From Microcebus murinus (Eukaryota > Chordata > Mammalia > Primates > Cheirogaleidae): a DNA stretch of 64,000 nucleotides. Location of the stretch: NCBI RefSeq assembly GCF_040939455.1, contig NC_134104.1, positions 137,862,501-137,926,500 of the forward strand. Reading direction: 5' to 3'. This document shows positions 1-10,824 of this stretch, piece after piece. Position 1 is the stretch's first letter. Every line of letters starts with the position of its first letter. The notes under the pieces are model-generated. The model worked only from the letters and a program-made list of their open reading frames with translations, was not told the origin of the DNA and did no database searches. The position numbers were made by a program, and so were the translations under genes.

Positions 1-709
1 ATCCTACTAATGGCCAAGAAAAGCCACCTATGCCTCTCTTGGAACCAAGCATATGTCCCCAATCATGGCCAATTCTAGCAGTTCATTCTTGCTGGCATTT
101 GTGAGAAACAAGAAAGAGAAAAGGTAAAGGAAGAGTGAACCAAAATTAAGAACCAGTTGTTTTTTTGTTTTCTGAAACTTCTAAATTAATTCCAGTTCAT
201 GTCCTGGAAAACAAAACAAAATAAAACAAATCAAATTGCTGAAGGGAAAACCTACACAGCAGCATCCTTTTAAAAGATTTCCAAACTTTGATGTGGACTT
301 TTATTAAGGCCGGAGTCTATTGTTTTGCCAAATGATATAGACATAGTACAGTGAACTACCCCAGAAAGTGCTTTATAGGAATCCTGAATGAGTGTTTGAT
401 TAATAAATTGTTATTTAGCGTGGCTGTATGCAACTGTGGTTTAAAAGTTCTGAGTGTGAGCAAAATGGTTTCTGACACTTGACTACTCTAAGGATTTCTG
501 ACAGCAAGGCTTCTTGGTGTCAAATTAGGAACAAATTCTTAGCCCTTATCTATATTCTCTGTGGTTGTCCTTTAAGTACTTATTGTGGCTTCATGTAGCT
601 GAGAACATCTCTACTCAGGCCAAATAGAAGAGGGGTATTTACAGCCCACCTGGAAGAGGGCCCTTTGCTTAAACAAGTAAGGCTTTTGTGTTTTTATTTG
701 CCTCCTTAG
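1..709 (+). other. RBMS3: RBMS3 intron, 3' part, up to the splice acceptor
   Basis: This is the end of the intron before the exon at 710. A pyrimidine-rich stretch ('tttttatttgcctccttag') leads into the AG at 708-709, a good splice acceptor. I see no ORF, RNA gene or clear repeat in the rest. The assignment to an RBMS3 intron follows from the exon that it precedes. Confidence 0.8.
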
Positions 710-837
710 GGTGTTGTTACTGATACCTCTCCCCAGACAGTGGCACCTTCATCCCAGGACACCAGTGGTCAGCAGCAACAGATAGCAGTGGACACATCCA
801 ACGAACACGCACCTGCATATTCTTACCAACAGTCAAA
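710..837 (+). CDS. RBMS3: RBMS3 penultimate coding exon (C-terminal tail)
   Basis: The exon is 128 nt, read in phase 0 from GGT at 710, giving 42 codons plus two bases (AA) that are completed by the A at 19830. It encodes a Gln/Ser/Thr-rich tail that starts GVVTDTSPQTVAPSS, then has SGQQQQIAVDTSNEH and ends with AYSYQQSK. I recognise this as the C terminus of RBMS3, a member of the MSSP family (RBMS1, RBMS2, RBMS3). The family binds single-stranded nucleic acid and A/U-rich RNA through two RRM domains. Those are encoded upstream, outside this window; the tail here has no catalytic or RNA-binding motif and looks disordered. RBMS1 ends in a related Gln-rich tail but differs in its last residues, so RBMS3 is preferred. 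Flanks are a canonical ...TTAG acceptor and a GTAAGT donor. No frameshift or internal stop is present. Confidence 0.95.
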
Positions 838-939
838 GTAAGTTTGTGCTGTGCTAAGCTCTTTCCCTCAAGATCAACCACCTTGACATCACTTTTTCAC
901 ATGTGTCTGTTAGCCTTTGGTAAAATATCAACTACCTCA

Positions 940-1280
940 AACTAAGTGGCAAACATTTATTTAACTCATGATTATGTGGGTTTGAAATGTGAGCTAACAT
1001 CAGGTGGATGGTTCTTCTGATCTTGGCAGGAGCCAAGCATTTAGGAAAAGCTGCTTATCATCCATGCTTCCGGGTGTTGACTGGTTGTTGGATAGGTGAC
1101 AGAAGTGATTGGGCCACATGTTTGTGATCCTCCAGCGGGCTTATTCACATGGAAGTCTAAGAATAGCAAGAGAGCAAGCCAAATATACAAGCACTCTTCT
1201 TGATGCTGTTTATGAATCATTTGCTACTGTCTCATAGGCCAAAGCAAGTCACATGGTCAAGCAGAGTCAATTTAGGAAAT
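940..1280. repeat. Old interspersed repeat, copy 1 of an unnamed family
   Basis: Blocks such as 'aaactaagtggc', 'ctcatgattatgtgggt', 'ggatggttcttctgatctt' and 'ggccaaagcaagtcacatgg' recur in the same order, diverged, at 42515-42930 and in part at 57770-58230 and 59340-59640. This is a very common ancient mammalian repeat pattern, but I cannot name the subfamily from the sequence alone. It has no coding capacity. Confidence 0.55.
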
Positions 1281-3099
1281 AACTACTAAAAGTCTTGATA
1301 TGGAGAGAGGCATTGTTTTTAGTTGTTTTTAGGGAAAATAAAGTCTACCATATATGGACTTTGAAAAATTTCCATATTCTCACCTGAAACTGGATAGAGA
1401 GCCTGCATTTTGCTCAGTTTCCACACACTTAAATGAAGACAGTAACGCCCTCCTTGTAGGGTTGCTTTGAACATAGAGTTAAATGTTCATTGAAAAGAGT
1501 ATTGTAAAATATAAAGCAACAGAGAATAAGGTCTTATTCAGGAATAAAAAGGCAAAAGAAAAATCAACTATCAGAATTACTCTTGAAAAATCCTTAAATA
1601 AGCTTTAATGCAAAGTACATTTGGCTTTGTGTTGAGTAAATAAGTAGACTAAAGTTTGAGAGATTTTTATTGAAACCAGAAGAATTAACAAAAGGAGAGC
1701 CTATATACAGATGTCTTGGCATGCAAACTATTCAACTTTGTAGATAACAATCAACACCTGGTGAACAGAGAATTTTCAGATGATCTTGCCTGTCTCCACA
1801 GTGTTGTTCCATTTATTTATCATAATTTTGTTAAAGAAAAAATTATTCTGACACTTAAGAAAACATTGAGACTTTAATTCAGGACTATTGTAATAGGTAT
1901 CAAGACTATTACAATAGGGAAGAGAGATCCGGCTCAATTCAGAATACAGAATAGAAAGCTGGGGATTTGTAGCCAATAAGCAGAGTGACAGGATAAGAAC
2001 TACTAGGGGGAAACATCAAGGGTAGGAGAATTATTGCTGAACCAACTTGACAAGATTCTTACTGAAGGCAGATCAAGGACTGATACATCAAAAGTGGGGG
2101 ATAGGGAAATTGGTCTGATATTGAGGGGGATCAGATATCAAGAATGAGAGATTCTCTCTAAACAAACTTTGTAAAATTCTTGCTAAAAGTAGGCTATACA
2201 GACCTGTCAAAATGGAGGCCAAAGTCTAGGCTTACTCAAGAAAAGGACTCAGAGTAACCTAACTAAAATTTCAGCAAGGAGAGAGTCTTTGTCACTCGTT
2301 ATCCTCAATACACATTAAGAGATTTGTTTGTTGTTAGAGTAATCAAAGAAATGGAGTCTTCTATACATAGTTTAACTTCTAAAATCAGCACCCCAAATTA
2401 AATTTGCTCAGAATATGACTTAACCTAATAAATATAAACTATTATTATTATTTTGTTATTACTGTCAATAATAGCTTTCAGAAAAGAGTGTTACTTAGTA
2501 AAGCAGTTTGTTCTTAGTTTACTCAACATAGCCTATGTGAATCATTTTTACATGCAATGAACGCTGTGGTCATCTCTGATACTCTTGCCCAGGTATACTG
2601 GAATTTTTTTCAATCTGGTCAGTGGGTTATATGTAGGGAGAGCAGCAGACATTGGGTATGTATAAGTGCAGTGAGAGACACTGGTGGGAGATAAGAGACT
2701 GTGTCTGAGAAGTAATTTTATGTGCCAATTTGACTGAGCCAAGGGTACTCATATATTTGGTCAAACGTCATTTTGGGGTATGTCTGTGAGGGTGCTTTTG
2801 GATGAGATTAACATTTGAATCAGTACACTGAGTAAAGCATATTCCCCTTCCCAATGTGGGTGGCTTCCATCCAATCAGTTGAAGGCCTGAATAGGTCAAA
2901 AAGTTGAATTTCCTGTAAGTAAGATGGAACTCCTGTGGCCTGACTACTTGAACTAGAATCAGTATTGTCCTGCCTTTAAACTTGAACTGAAACATCAGCT
3001 CTTCTTCGGTCCTGAGCTTGCCAGCTCTGGAACTGGAATTTATATGATCAGCTTTCCTGGTTCTTAGGCTTTGAAACTAAAATATAAACTATATTATGA

Positions 3100-5527
3100 G
3101 CTCTTGTGGGGTGAGGGGGCCACATGTGGCTTTCTAGATCCTTAAGTGTGTCATTTTGACTGAATCCAAATTTTACAGAACAAATCCTTTTGTTTTTATT
3201 AATACATTTTAGTTTGCCTTTCATATTTTATTCTATTTTTAAAATGAACCTATTTAAAATACTGAAGAATAAAATAAGTTTCAAAAAAATAATCCTCCCA
3301 GATTGACTGGTACAATTAGCAAGCCATAAGGGCTAAATTGAGGCTACTATGCTCATGACTTAGTTCTAACTTTCCCTGCCTGACTGGCACCACTACAAGT
3401 TGGCTAGAGTTTGTGAGGATTAATACACCAGTCTGTTACCAGCTTTTGACAGCAGTGTACTGTATTGCTGCTTGAAGTGCAGTTTGTGAATAGTTGCACA
3501 GCTCGACAGTATTTTTAAATTCTGTCTGTTTAATAGCCCATCATGTCAAAGAAGACCAAGAAAATGCTGAAAGAAAAAAACAGATTTTTTAAATGAGGAT
3601 TGGGAATTGCAGTATTATCTTGTTTCTGCTAAAGATAAGATGATTTGCTTGCTTTGTGATACTGCAATATCAACATTAAAGAAATTTAATGATCATCTGC
3701 ATTATAACCCTCATAAGGACCACAGATACTTTAAATTAGAGGGAGAGATGTGAAAGGTTGTATTGCAGAAATTAAAAGACAAAAAGCAAAAGCAAAGACA
3801 ATTCTTTCAAGCAGCAATAATACCCAGAAGTAATGCCAACAAAGCAACTAGTAAAGTAGCTTATATACTCAAGATGAAAGGGAAGCCATTCAGTGATGTA
3901 GAAATTGTGAAAGAAATCATTGTCCAAGTTGTAGGATGCTTAGACCCTGATAATGTTTCAAAGTACGAATAACTGCCTCTTACAAAGAGAACCATAACTG
4001 ATCAGCACATGAATCAGCTTTCAACTTAAGAGAACAACTTCATGCAATACTTGAAAAGGAAAATATATATATTCAATCACATGGGGTGAATCAACTGACA
4101 CTACTGACTTGGTATAGGTTTTATACTTCATTTGGATAATAATAGAAGGTGTTCTTTGCTAGGAGGAGTTACTCACCTTGGGCATTCTTGCAAACAGAAC
4201 ATGGGGAATAAGATACCTTCAACAACTTTAAAGATAAATGTCATGAAGTTGGACTGAATTTGGTAAATTTAGTGAGTGTGTGTACAGACAGTACACCTTC
4301 CATGATAGGAAAACATGAAGAGTTTATTACACAGATTTTTAAAAAGTATTAACAGATCCAATCCAGATGTTCTCCTTTCTTTTCGTTGTATCTTGCATCA
4401 GCAAAATCTCTGTGCTAAAGCTACTATTTTAAGTGACACTTTGCAACAAATTATAAGTATTATAACTATATTTGTGCAAATGCAATATGACATTGTCACT
4501 TTCATAACATGCTAAAGTTGAGCAATGAGATATTCAGTGTAGATTTGCCATATCATTCTAAAGTATGTTGGCTATCACAGAGACAGGTGTTAGCCAAAAT
4601 TTTACCTCTGTGAGAACAGGTAGTTAAATATTGTGAAGAACAGAATCAGCAATGTGAATTATTGAAAGAAGATTTCTATAGGATTGCAGCATTTCTATGT
4701 GATATCATGTCAAATCAAAACAACTTTAATATTCCTTTGCAAGGTAAAACTAAGTCTATATATGATATGTGGCAAAAAAATCCATCCAATCATTTGGGGG
4801 GAAAAGGCTATCTCTTTTCAAAACACCACTTCTTCAAAAGGAAATTTCAGATGAACATTTTCCCTAACTAGCAAAGGTCATTGATGAGCAGAATAATATA
4901 TGTGAATCACTTGAAGAATACACAGCTATTGCAGACCTATTAATTGGAGAATACAATGAAAGGTTCACTGACTTTGAGAATCATAATGTCTCACTCAAAT
5001 TAACATTTCAGCATCACCTAGTTCATATTGCCAAGGTTCCTAAAGAACTGCAGATGGAATTGATGGAGCTCTCAGTAGATGACATTGTAAAGTCATTGTT
5101 TGATGCTAAGAAAGATCCAGTTGAAATATAGAAAAATTTAGTAGAGTACCCCTTCCTTCGTTGTGAATCTACATTCTCCTAGCTAACCCAAATCAAGACA
5201 CAGTGAGGTCACAAATGACTGATACCCGTCTAGAGAATCAACTGAAACTGCGGACCTCCATACTGCAGCCAAATATTCAAATGCTTTCCAACAAAAAGCA
5301 GACAGAGCAAAGTCATTAAAAGGTTAACTTTAAAATTAACAAATGTTTTTCATTTTTTGAAATTATTAAGTACACAGTAGTTAAGTTTTTACAAAATAAT
5401 GTACATTTTTCAGTGTATCTAATTGAAGTTTCTTGAATGTGGCCTTATTTGAGTACAGATATATATGTTTGATTACAGCTCTATTAATGCAGTCTTCCAA
5501 CATGAAAAAGTTCCCCACACCTGCGCT
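3100..5527 (+). mobile_element. Decayed hAT (Charlie-type) DNA transposon
   Basis: The right end reads 'aaagttccccacacctg', the reverse of a Charlie-type terminus (CAGGNGTGGGGAAC). The left side has 'ggggtgagggggccacatgtggc' followed by 'tgactgaatccaaa' and 'cagaacaaatcc', the usual subterminal sequence of this group. Between them is a broken transposase gene. Length near 2.4 kb suits an autonomous Charlie element. I could not pair exact 8-bp target duplications, so the boundaries are approximate. It lies in the RBMS3 intron in the sense direction. Confidence 0.75.
3544..5320 (+). pseudogene. hAT transposase pseudogene (BED finger to dimerisation domain)
   Basis: The reading starts at an ATG with a Lys-rich stretch and soon meets stops and frameshifts. 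Near 3595-3720 it encodes a BED-type zinc finger with CLLCDT followed by HLHYNPH. The longest open piece (3763-3972) has the pattern MKGKPFSDVEIVKEII, typical of hAT/ZBED-like transposases and domesticated relatives. Another open piece is 4662-4871 (DIMSNQNNFNIPLQGK). Near 5150-5280 the C-terminal hAT dimerisation region shows YPFLRCESTFS and later RLENQLKLRTS. In life the enzyme would cut and paste the element. At least four interruptions make it non-functional, and its reading frame is not kept open, so there is no sign of domestication. Confidence 0.8.
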
Positions 5528-5749
5528 AGGGAAAGACCAATGAAAGAGACAGATACCTTCCTCACTCTGTTGGGATTTACTTTCCACTAGGAGTAGACTC
5601 ATAATTGATCAATTGGAAAACAATCAAAAGAAACAGAATTGCAAAGAAAATTTGGAAAGATTATGTTGATAAAAAGTGACTGAGCATCTAAGGTTTGATA
5701 TCAGACAAAGCCTCTCATACAGTCCTGGGATCTGGAAGATAATTAGAAG

Positions 5750-6050
5750 CTAATCTTAAAGAGATTTGGAGAGAAAGCATTTTAAGTAGAGGAAACATAA
5801 AGTTCAGAGGACCTAAGGAGAGACCTGAGGCCAGAGTGTCATGGATTAGAGGGGAAAGTTGTAGGAAATGAAGTCAAATAGGTAAGCTCTTATAGAGCCC
5901 TTGGATACTTGGTTTTGTGTAGAGTAATTATACTTTGTTTTATTCTAAGTGAGCTAGAAAACTTTTGGAAGGCTTTTAAAAAAGGAATGGTATGATGTGA
6001 TTTACATATCGATGACTCTATTACCTATGGAGGCTGGATATGGAGGAGTA
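5750..6050 (+). repeat. Old interspersed repeat fragment (family unnamed)
   Basis: It contains 'gacctgaggccagagtg', 'aggaaatgaagtcaaatagg', 'ttttattctaagtg' and 'ggaatggtatgatgtgattt'. A longer, related copy lies at 38970-39440 and 39990-40450. The order of these blocks is that of a widespread old mammalian repeat, but I cannot give a name with confidence. Confidence 0.45.
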
Positions 6051-6670
6051 TGTTGTAAGGATGGATTTGGGGATGTAAATTTCCTCCTTTCTTGCAACCA
6101 TCCAGAGCTATCTTCTCTCCCTGCCTGATGAAATGAGCTTTAATTACTCCTACTTGTCAGCCCATGATGAAGTGCTTTCTTCTTTCTCAGGGTATCTTTA
6201 CCCAGAAGTAAGACACATTTCCCTAGTCATTGCATGACGTTGTGGGGAAGGAGATGCTCTGCCTGATTCGAAGAGAGCATTTCTGTCCCTTGTTGAGTCT
6301 GGTGACAGCCTCCCCATCTGCCTACACCTCCAGGTTCAGCTGCACTTGTACCAGCTCTATCCAAGGTATTATGCTGGAGACAGGATCCCACCCTTCCAGG
6401 ACTCATAATCTGGGATGAGGCAAAATATATATACTTTAAGGACAATAGGGAAAAGGACTCTTTTTAAAAAAGTACTGTAGTAATAGGAGAATGCACTTAA
6501 TCTTACCTGTTGGGGTAAGCTTTGTTAGAAGTTATGGCAACTGGAGCTGGGAAAAGCAATATTCCAGGTGGCATAACAGCTTTACCAAAGTCCAGGGGTG
6601 GGAAAGCTTAGAGTTTTTCTTTGAGAAGTGGAGCACAGTGGTAGAATAGTGTGAAAAGGTAGTTTTAAAC

Positions 6671-7410
6671 TGTTACCAAAAGGTCTGTACTTGTCCCTGA
6701 GGCTGAATCGACGAGAGAAATACAAGGACAAGTGGTCTAAGGCAAAGGAAAGAGACGTTTATTAATTTGCTGGCAAATGAGGAGGGTAGAAGACCAGTGT
6801 CTTAAAAGACTGCGATCCCACCTCTACGCAGAAATACAGGGCTTTTTAAAGGGGGGTTTCAGAGGTTGGTCTCAAGTCTATGTGACCAGTGTCATGCAGC
6901 ATGGCTTTGAGCTATTGTTGCTTAACTGTAGTTGGTGGTTTTGGTCGACCCTATTCTTAGAATGTCCAGGGAGGAATGCACAAAGCCAGGATAGGTGAAA
7001 AGAAATTCATTTTAACAACCGCATACAGACGGGCTGAGGCCAAGATGGTGTCAGCCCTGAGATGCTGGGCATCCAGGACTTTTATAGTCAGATTTGGGCA
7101 GGCTTTCAAAGAGGTGGAGTTTGGGTGGGCTCTCAAAGGGGTGGGGCCAGTTTAAAGGGAAAGTTCCCATGGAACCTCCCACCAGCCTCTGGGTTCAGCC
7201 TAACACTTATCTCTGGTACAGATGATCTCGTGACCTCCAAACAATTCTGTTGAGCCACCTCCTGTGGTTTAAGATACTAGAAAACAAAGAACAAATAACA
7301 TTCTTCTGCCCTTTTGATTATTGGTTTTGGGCAGGAAGGAGGGTTTTTAATTCCCAAAATGGTCGAGGGGCTTTGAAGAGACAACTCATAATACATTTCG
7401 CCCATTTTAC
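6671..7410 (-). repeat. 3' LTR of the ERV1, with an extra 250-bp segment
   Basis: Blocks starting at 'gtcttaaaagactg' (about 6797) match the copy that starts at 9749: 'agaaatacagggctttttaaa', 'actgtagttggtggtttt', 'gtttaagatactagaaaac'. On the - strand the end is ...TTTTGGTAACA (6671 side), and AATAAA is present at 6758-6763, so R/U5 is kept here. A segment at about 6951-7205 has no counterpart in the other LTR; it starts near TGTCC and ends near CTAACA on the + strand and could be a nested element or a deletion in the partner. Confidence 0.7.
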
Positions 7411-8005
7411 CTCTGTTGTATATTCCCCACTGTCAATTTTATCCTTCCATATCTATGGGAGATGGGGCAATGTAGACATCAAGCTACTTCCTGCTGAATT
7501 GGGGTGCTGCTTTAGATGGAAGGAGTGTACTTATTTATGCCATTGCTCTTTTTGATTTGTCAAAGCTTTGGTAGTAGATTAACAAAAAAATAAAGAATTC
7601 AACAGATTACCAGGTGAAAAGGGCATAAGCAACTACTACAACCATGAGTATTAACAAGGAGAAATTGAGGATACTTGATAAAAGATATTTTATCCCCCTG
7701 CTTGCTATCTAGGACACCGGTAGGACTGTGGATCCTTACTGTTGCCTTATACATAATGTCTAATATGGGGCTGAGTAAGAAACCTGAGACCTCTTAGTGT
7801 GGGGCTATTAGTCACAATAACAAACCCAGCAGCAAGATAGATCAGCAGAAAAGGCAATACTTTGGGAAATACTCACTAAGGAGTTGTCTCACCATTCCAT
7901 AGACAGAACAAATAACCAAAGAAAGGTTAGCAAAAATATCAACGTTTCCATTTACCCTTCTTCTTAAATGGATACTTTAAATCACCTTAAAGATTGGCCC
8001 ATTCA

Positions 8006-8470
8006 CTAGGGGCTTATATCTTCTTCTTCCATGGGACGCTTTCTTACTCTGGTATGATGGACCCAAGATTTTACTCCCAACAATTTCAGTGAGGTCTGAG
8101 TTGTTAGAAGCACTTCATATGGCCCCTTCCCTTTCTCTGCCAGTTGTTGTTTGGGTCTTTGTTCTTTCCAGGCTTTAAGCAATACCTGCTCTCTTTGTTT
8201 AATGAGGTGCTTCCAACTGGGGTGGGGACCTGAAAGAGGCAAACTCATGTATAGTGGTTACTATTTGATTTATTTGTTTGACTTATTGCTTTACTCTGTT
8301 TTCTTCTCTTATGGTTATATTACCATACTTACCTTGGGGTGCTAGGAAGGGTCTCCCATAAATGATTTCATAGAGGCTTAACTTAAGCCTGTTTCTAAAG
8401 GCTACCCTTATCTGGAGGAGGGCAAGTGGCAACACCTTATCCCACTTTAAGTGGGTTTCCTGTATCAATT
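8006..8470 (-). pseudogene. ERV1 pol remnant: integrase C-terminal part
   Basis: Two open pieces on the - strand read through integrase in order. The first, 8468-8283, has the pattern LSLYEIIYGRP, the conserved segment near the end of the gammaretroviral integrase core. The second, 8248-8006, has KGPYEVLLTT and SWVHHTRV, the C-terminal DNA-binding domain. A frameshift or stop separates them. Integrase would insert the viral DNA into the host chromosome; this copy is too broken to do so. Confidence 0.75.
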
Positions 8471-9205
8471 TTGCTGTAGTTTTTTTTAAAAAGCATGATT
8501 CATTGTCTCCACTGTGCCTGTGGATTGAGGTCTCCAGGATGCATGAAATTTCTGTTCTATATGCAGAGCTTTATTTACTTGTTGAGTTACCTCCAATATA
8601 AAGGGGGGTCTATTATCACTCTGTATGGAGGAAGGAAGTCCATATCTCAGAATGAGTTCCTTCAGAAGGATTTGGGTAACTTCAGATGCTCTCTCTGTTC
8701 AGGTAGGATAAACCTCTACTCAGCGTGAAAAGGTATCAACGAATACAAGCAAGTATTAAGCATCTGAATGAAATCAATTTGCCAGTCATCAAAAGTGTGG
8801 GTTGACACATGTTGGGTCCCCTGTAGAGCAGGTCATTTTTCTGTTTTTGGATTGTTTTGAGCACATAGAAGGCAGCTCTGAGTTATTTGTTGGATAGTTT
8901 CTTTCAAACTGGGTCCTCTTAAATCAGGTCCCACCAAATCCATTAAGGCATCACGCCTATCATGTGTGCGAATATTCATGTAGGTACCTCATAAAAGGCT
9001 GAACCAAGGCTTCAGATAGAAAAATAAGTCCATGAGAATTCTGTCTCCACTTGGCTGTGTCATGTGAAGTGTCAAAGCCCCTGTAGGGGGGTTTATATTG
9101 ATCTAAATCTAGCTGAAGTATCAAGGCCCTGAGGAACAACTCATCTTTAGTGGCCTTCTTGGCAGCCTTGGCAGCAGCCTGATTTCTTTTTGCAACCTAA
9201 GTGTC

Positions 9206-9505
9206 TCATTTTTGTTGATCAAGACAGTGCATGATGGCCACCTGCTTGGGCTCGACCACAACCTGTGTCAGGGCCATTATTTCAGTGGCACACTTAATAT
9301 CCTTATTTCCTGCCATCAAGAGCCCACTTTTCTTCCAGATGGCACCATGGGCATGCACGAATATAAAAGCATATTTAGAGTCCATATAAATGGTTACATC
9401 TTTCCCTCTAGATAACTGAAGAGCCCTGGTTAAAGCCATCAGGTCAACCTTCTGGGCTGAAGTCCCAGGCAGCAGTGCCATTGTTTCCAGTCCCCATTGT
9501 TCCAT
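9206..9505 (-). pseudogene. ERV1 pol remnant: RNase H domain
   Basis: The - strand frame encodes a retroviral RNase H with TSAQKVDLMALTRAL and IYMDSKYAF; the Asp in the latter is one of the metal-binding residues of the family. After it comes HAHGAIWKKSG, as in gammaretroviral pol. Upstream, at 9510-9700, a degraded connection region can be read with stops. The domain would remove RNA from the RNA-DNA hybrid during reverse transcription. The piece ends at a stop before integrase. Confidence 0.75.
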
Positions 9506-9748
9506 GACAACCGTATATCCAGCCCTTCATTGTTGATTGTCCGTAAAGCTGCTCCCTTTGGTGAAAAGACCCCAATCTGGCGCCAGCATCAGCTGATCTG
9601 ACAGATGCATACTGCTGGAATGGACTGCTCCAGAATCTCTAACAGTCATACTGCAAAGGCTCATTCTCTTCAGCTGGTATCAGGGTGGCAGGATTGAGAG
9701 TAAACACAGTCTTTAAGCACTTTGATACGGCACTCACCAGCCTCGACT

Positions 9749-10110
9749 AGTGTCTTAAAAGACTGCCATCCTACCTTTAAGCAGAAATACAGGGCTTTTT
9801 AAAGAGTTGTTTTCAGATGTTGTGCTCAAGACTATGTGACCAGTGTCACATGTTGTGGCTTTGGATTATTGCTGTTTGACTGTAGTTGGTGGTTTTGATT
9901 GACCTTATCTCTGGTAAAGATGATTTCATGACCTCCAGACAATTCTGTTGGACCATCTCCTGTGGTTTAAGATACTAGAAAACAAAGAACAAAGAACATT
10001 TTTCCGTCTCTTTGATGACTGGCCTCAGGCAGGAATGCAGGTTTTAATTCCAAAAAAGGATGGGGAAGGGGTTTAAAGATACAATTTGTATCACATTTTG
10101 CCCTTTTTCA
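9749..10110 (-). repeat. 5' LTR copy of the ERV1, truncated
   Basis: It matches the 3' LTR from 'gtcttaaaagactg' onward but lacks the R/U5 part, which in the partner occupies 6671-6796. On the - strand it starts with TGAAAAAGGGCAAAATG (10110 side), suitable as an LTR 5' end. The missing U5 and gag-RT region suggests one deletion from within R to the RT end. Confidence 0.65.
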
Positions 10111-10133
10111 GACTGTTATCTTTGCTACAAAAC

Positions 10134-10206
10134 CAGGTGCCATACTGATGTACTTGGACCACATTTATATCAGGTGCCATACTGATGTACTTGGACCACA
10201 TTTTAT
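10134..10206. repeat. Tandem duplication of a 37-bp unit (two copies)
   Basis: The unit starts with 'caggtgccatactgatgtac' at 10134 and again at 10171, and both copies continue with 'ttggaccacattt'. Only the last few bases differ. It lies next to the outer end of the ERV LTR. Confidence 0.95.
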
Positions 10207-10824
10207 TTGTTCTACAACCACTCTTCCAGTTGAAGTAGGCAATGAATTTGGAAGCAGTGGGAATGGACGTCCTACTAGTACAGTGGTTCAGATAAAAGGC
10301 AGCAAAGATCTGAAGCACGACCATAGCAACTGTAATGGTGGAGGTAGGGAGATAGAGTGAGGTTAGACTGAAGGAAGAGAAAAAGGCAAATAAGACTTTA
10401 AAATTCGAAGCAAAACAATGGAGTTATTGATGCCATTAACAGAGGCAGATGAACTAAAATCCTAGGAGGGCCTGATTTGTGAACAAAGACAAGGAATTGA
10501 ATTATTCTTATGATAAGTCAATTCAAAGAAGCTTTATTCCTTGAAATATTTGAGGAAGTCTGAGCCTAACCACATACAATTTTAAGTGTTTAAATGTATT
10601 TAAAATTTTGGTTACACAATGGCCATATGCCTTGAGATATGGATTCTTATGGTAATTCTTGATAATCCTATGTGTTCCAAAAGTAATAAATATCAAGGAA
10701 GAAAATCGCCCATCCCATGTCCTCACACTGGTAAAAATTATGATGAGGGTTTCCTTATTTGAAGGAATGTTCTTCTTTTGCGCTCATGTGGGAATATATG
10801 TTATAGGACGTTCCACAGGGCATC

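Larger units (their letters stand above)
6671..10110 (-). mobile_element. Degenerate ERV1 (gammaretrovirus-like) provirus, internally deleted
   Basis: The provirus lies on the - strand. The 3' LTR is at 6671-7410, pol remnants (RNase H, integrase) at 8006-9700 and the 5' LTR copy at 9749-10110. Gag, protease and most of reverse transcriptase are missing: the truncated 5' LTR joins directly to the end of the RT/connection region near 9745. No primer binding site remains. I recognise no env between 7410 and 8000. All reading frames are broken, so this is a fossil. It sits antisense to RBMS3 in its intron. Confidence 0.75.

Noticed and set aside
3763..3972. Domesticated hAT transposase (ZBED/GTF2IRD2-like host gene)
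   Set aside because: Stops and frameshifts break it within 200 bases on each side, and there is no promoter or splice structure.
7250..7555. 101-codon ORF on the plus strand
   Set aside because: It lies in the antisense LTR and adjoining ERV sequence; the viral genes run on the other strand.
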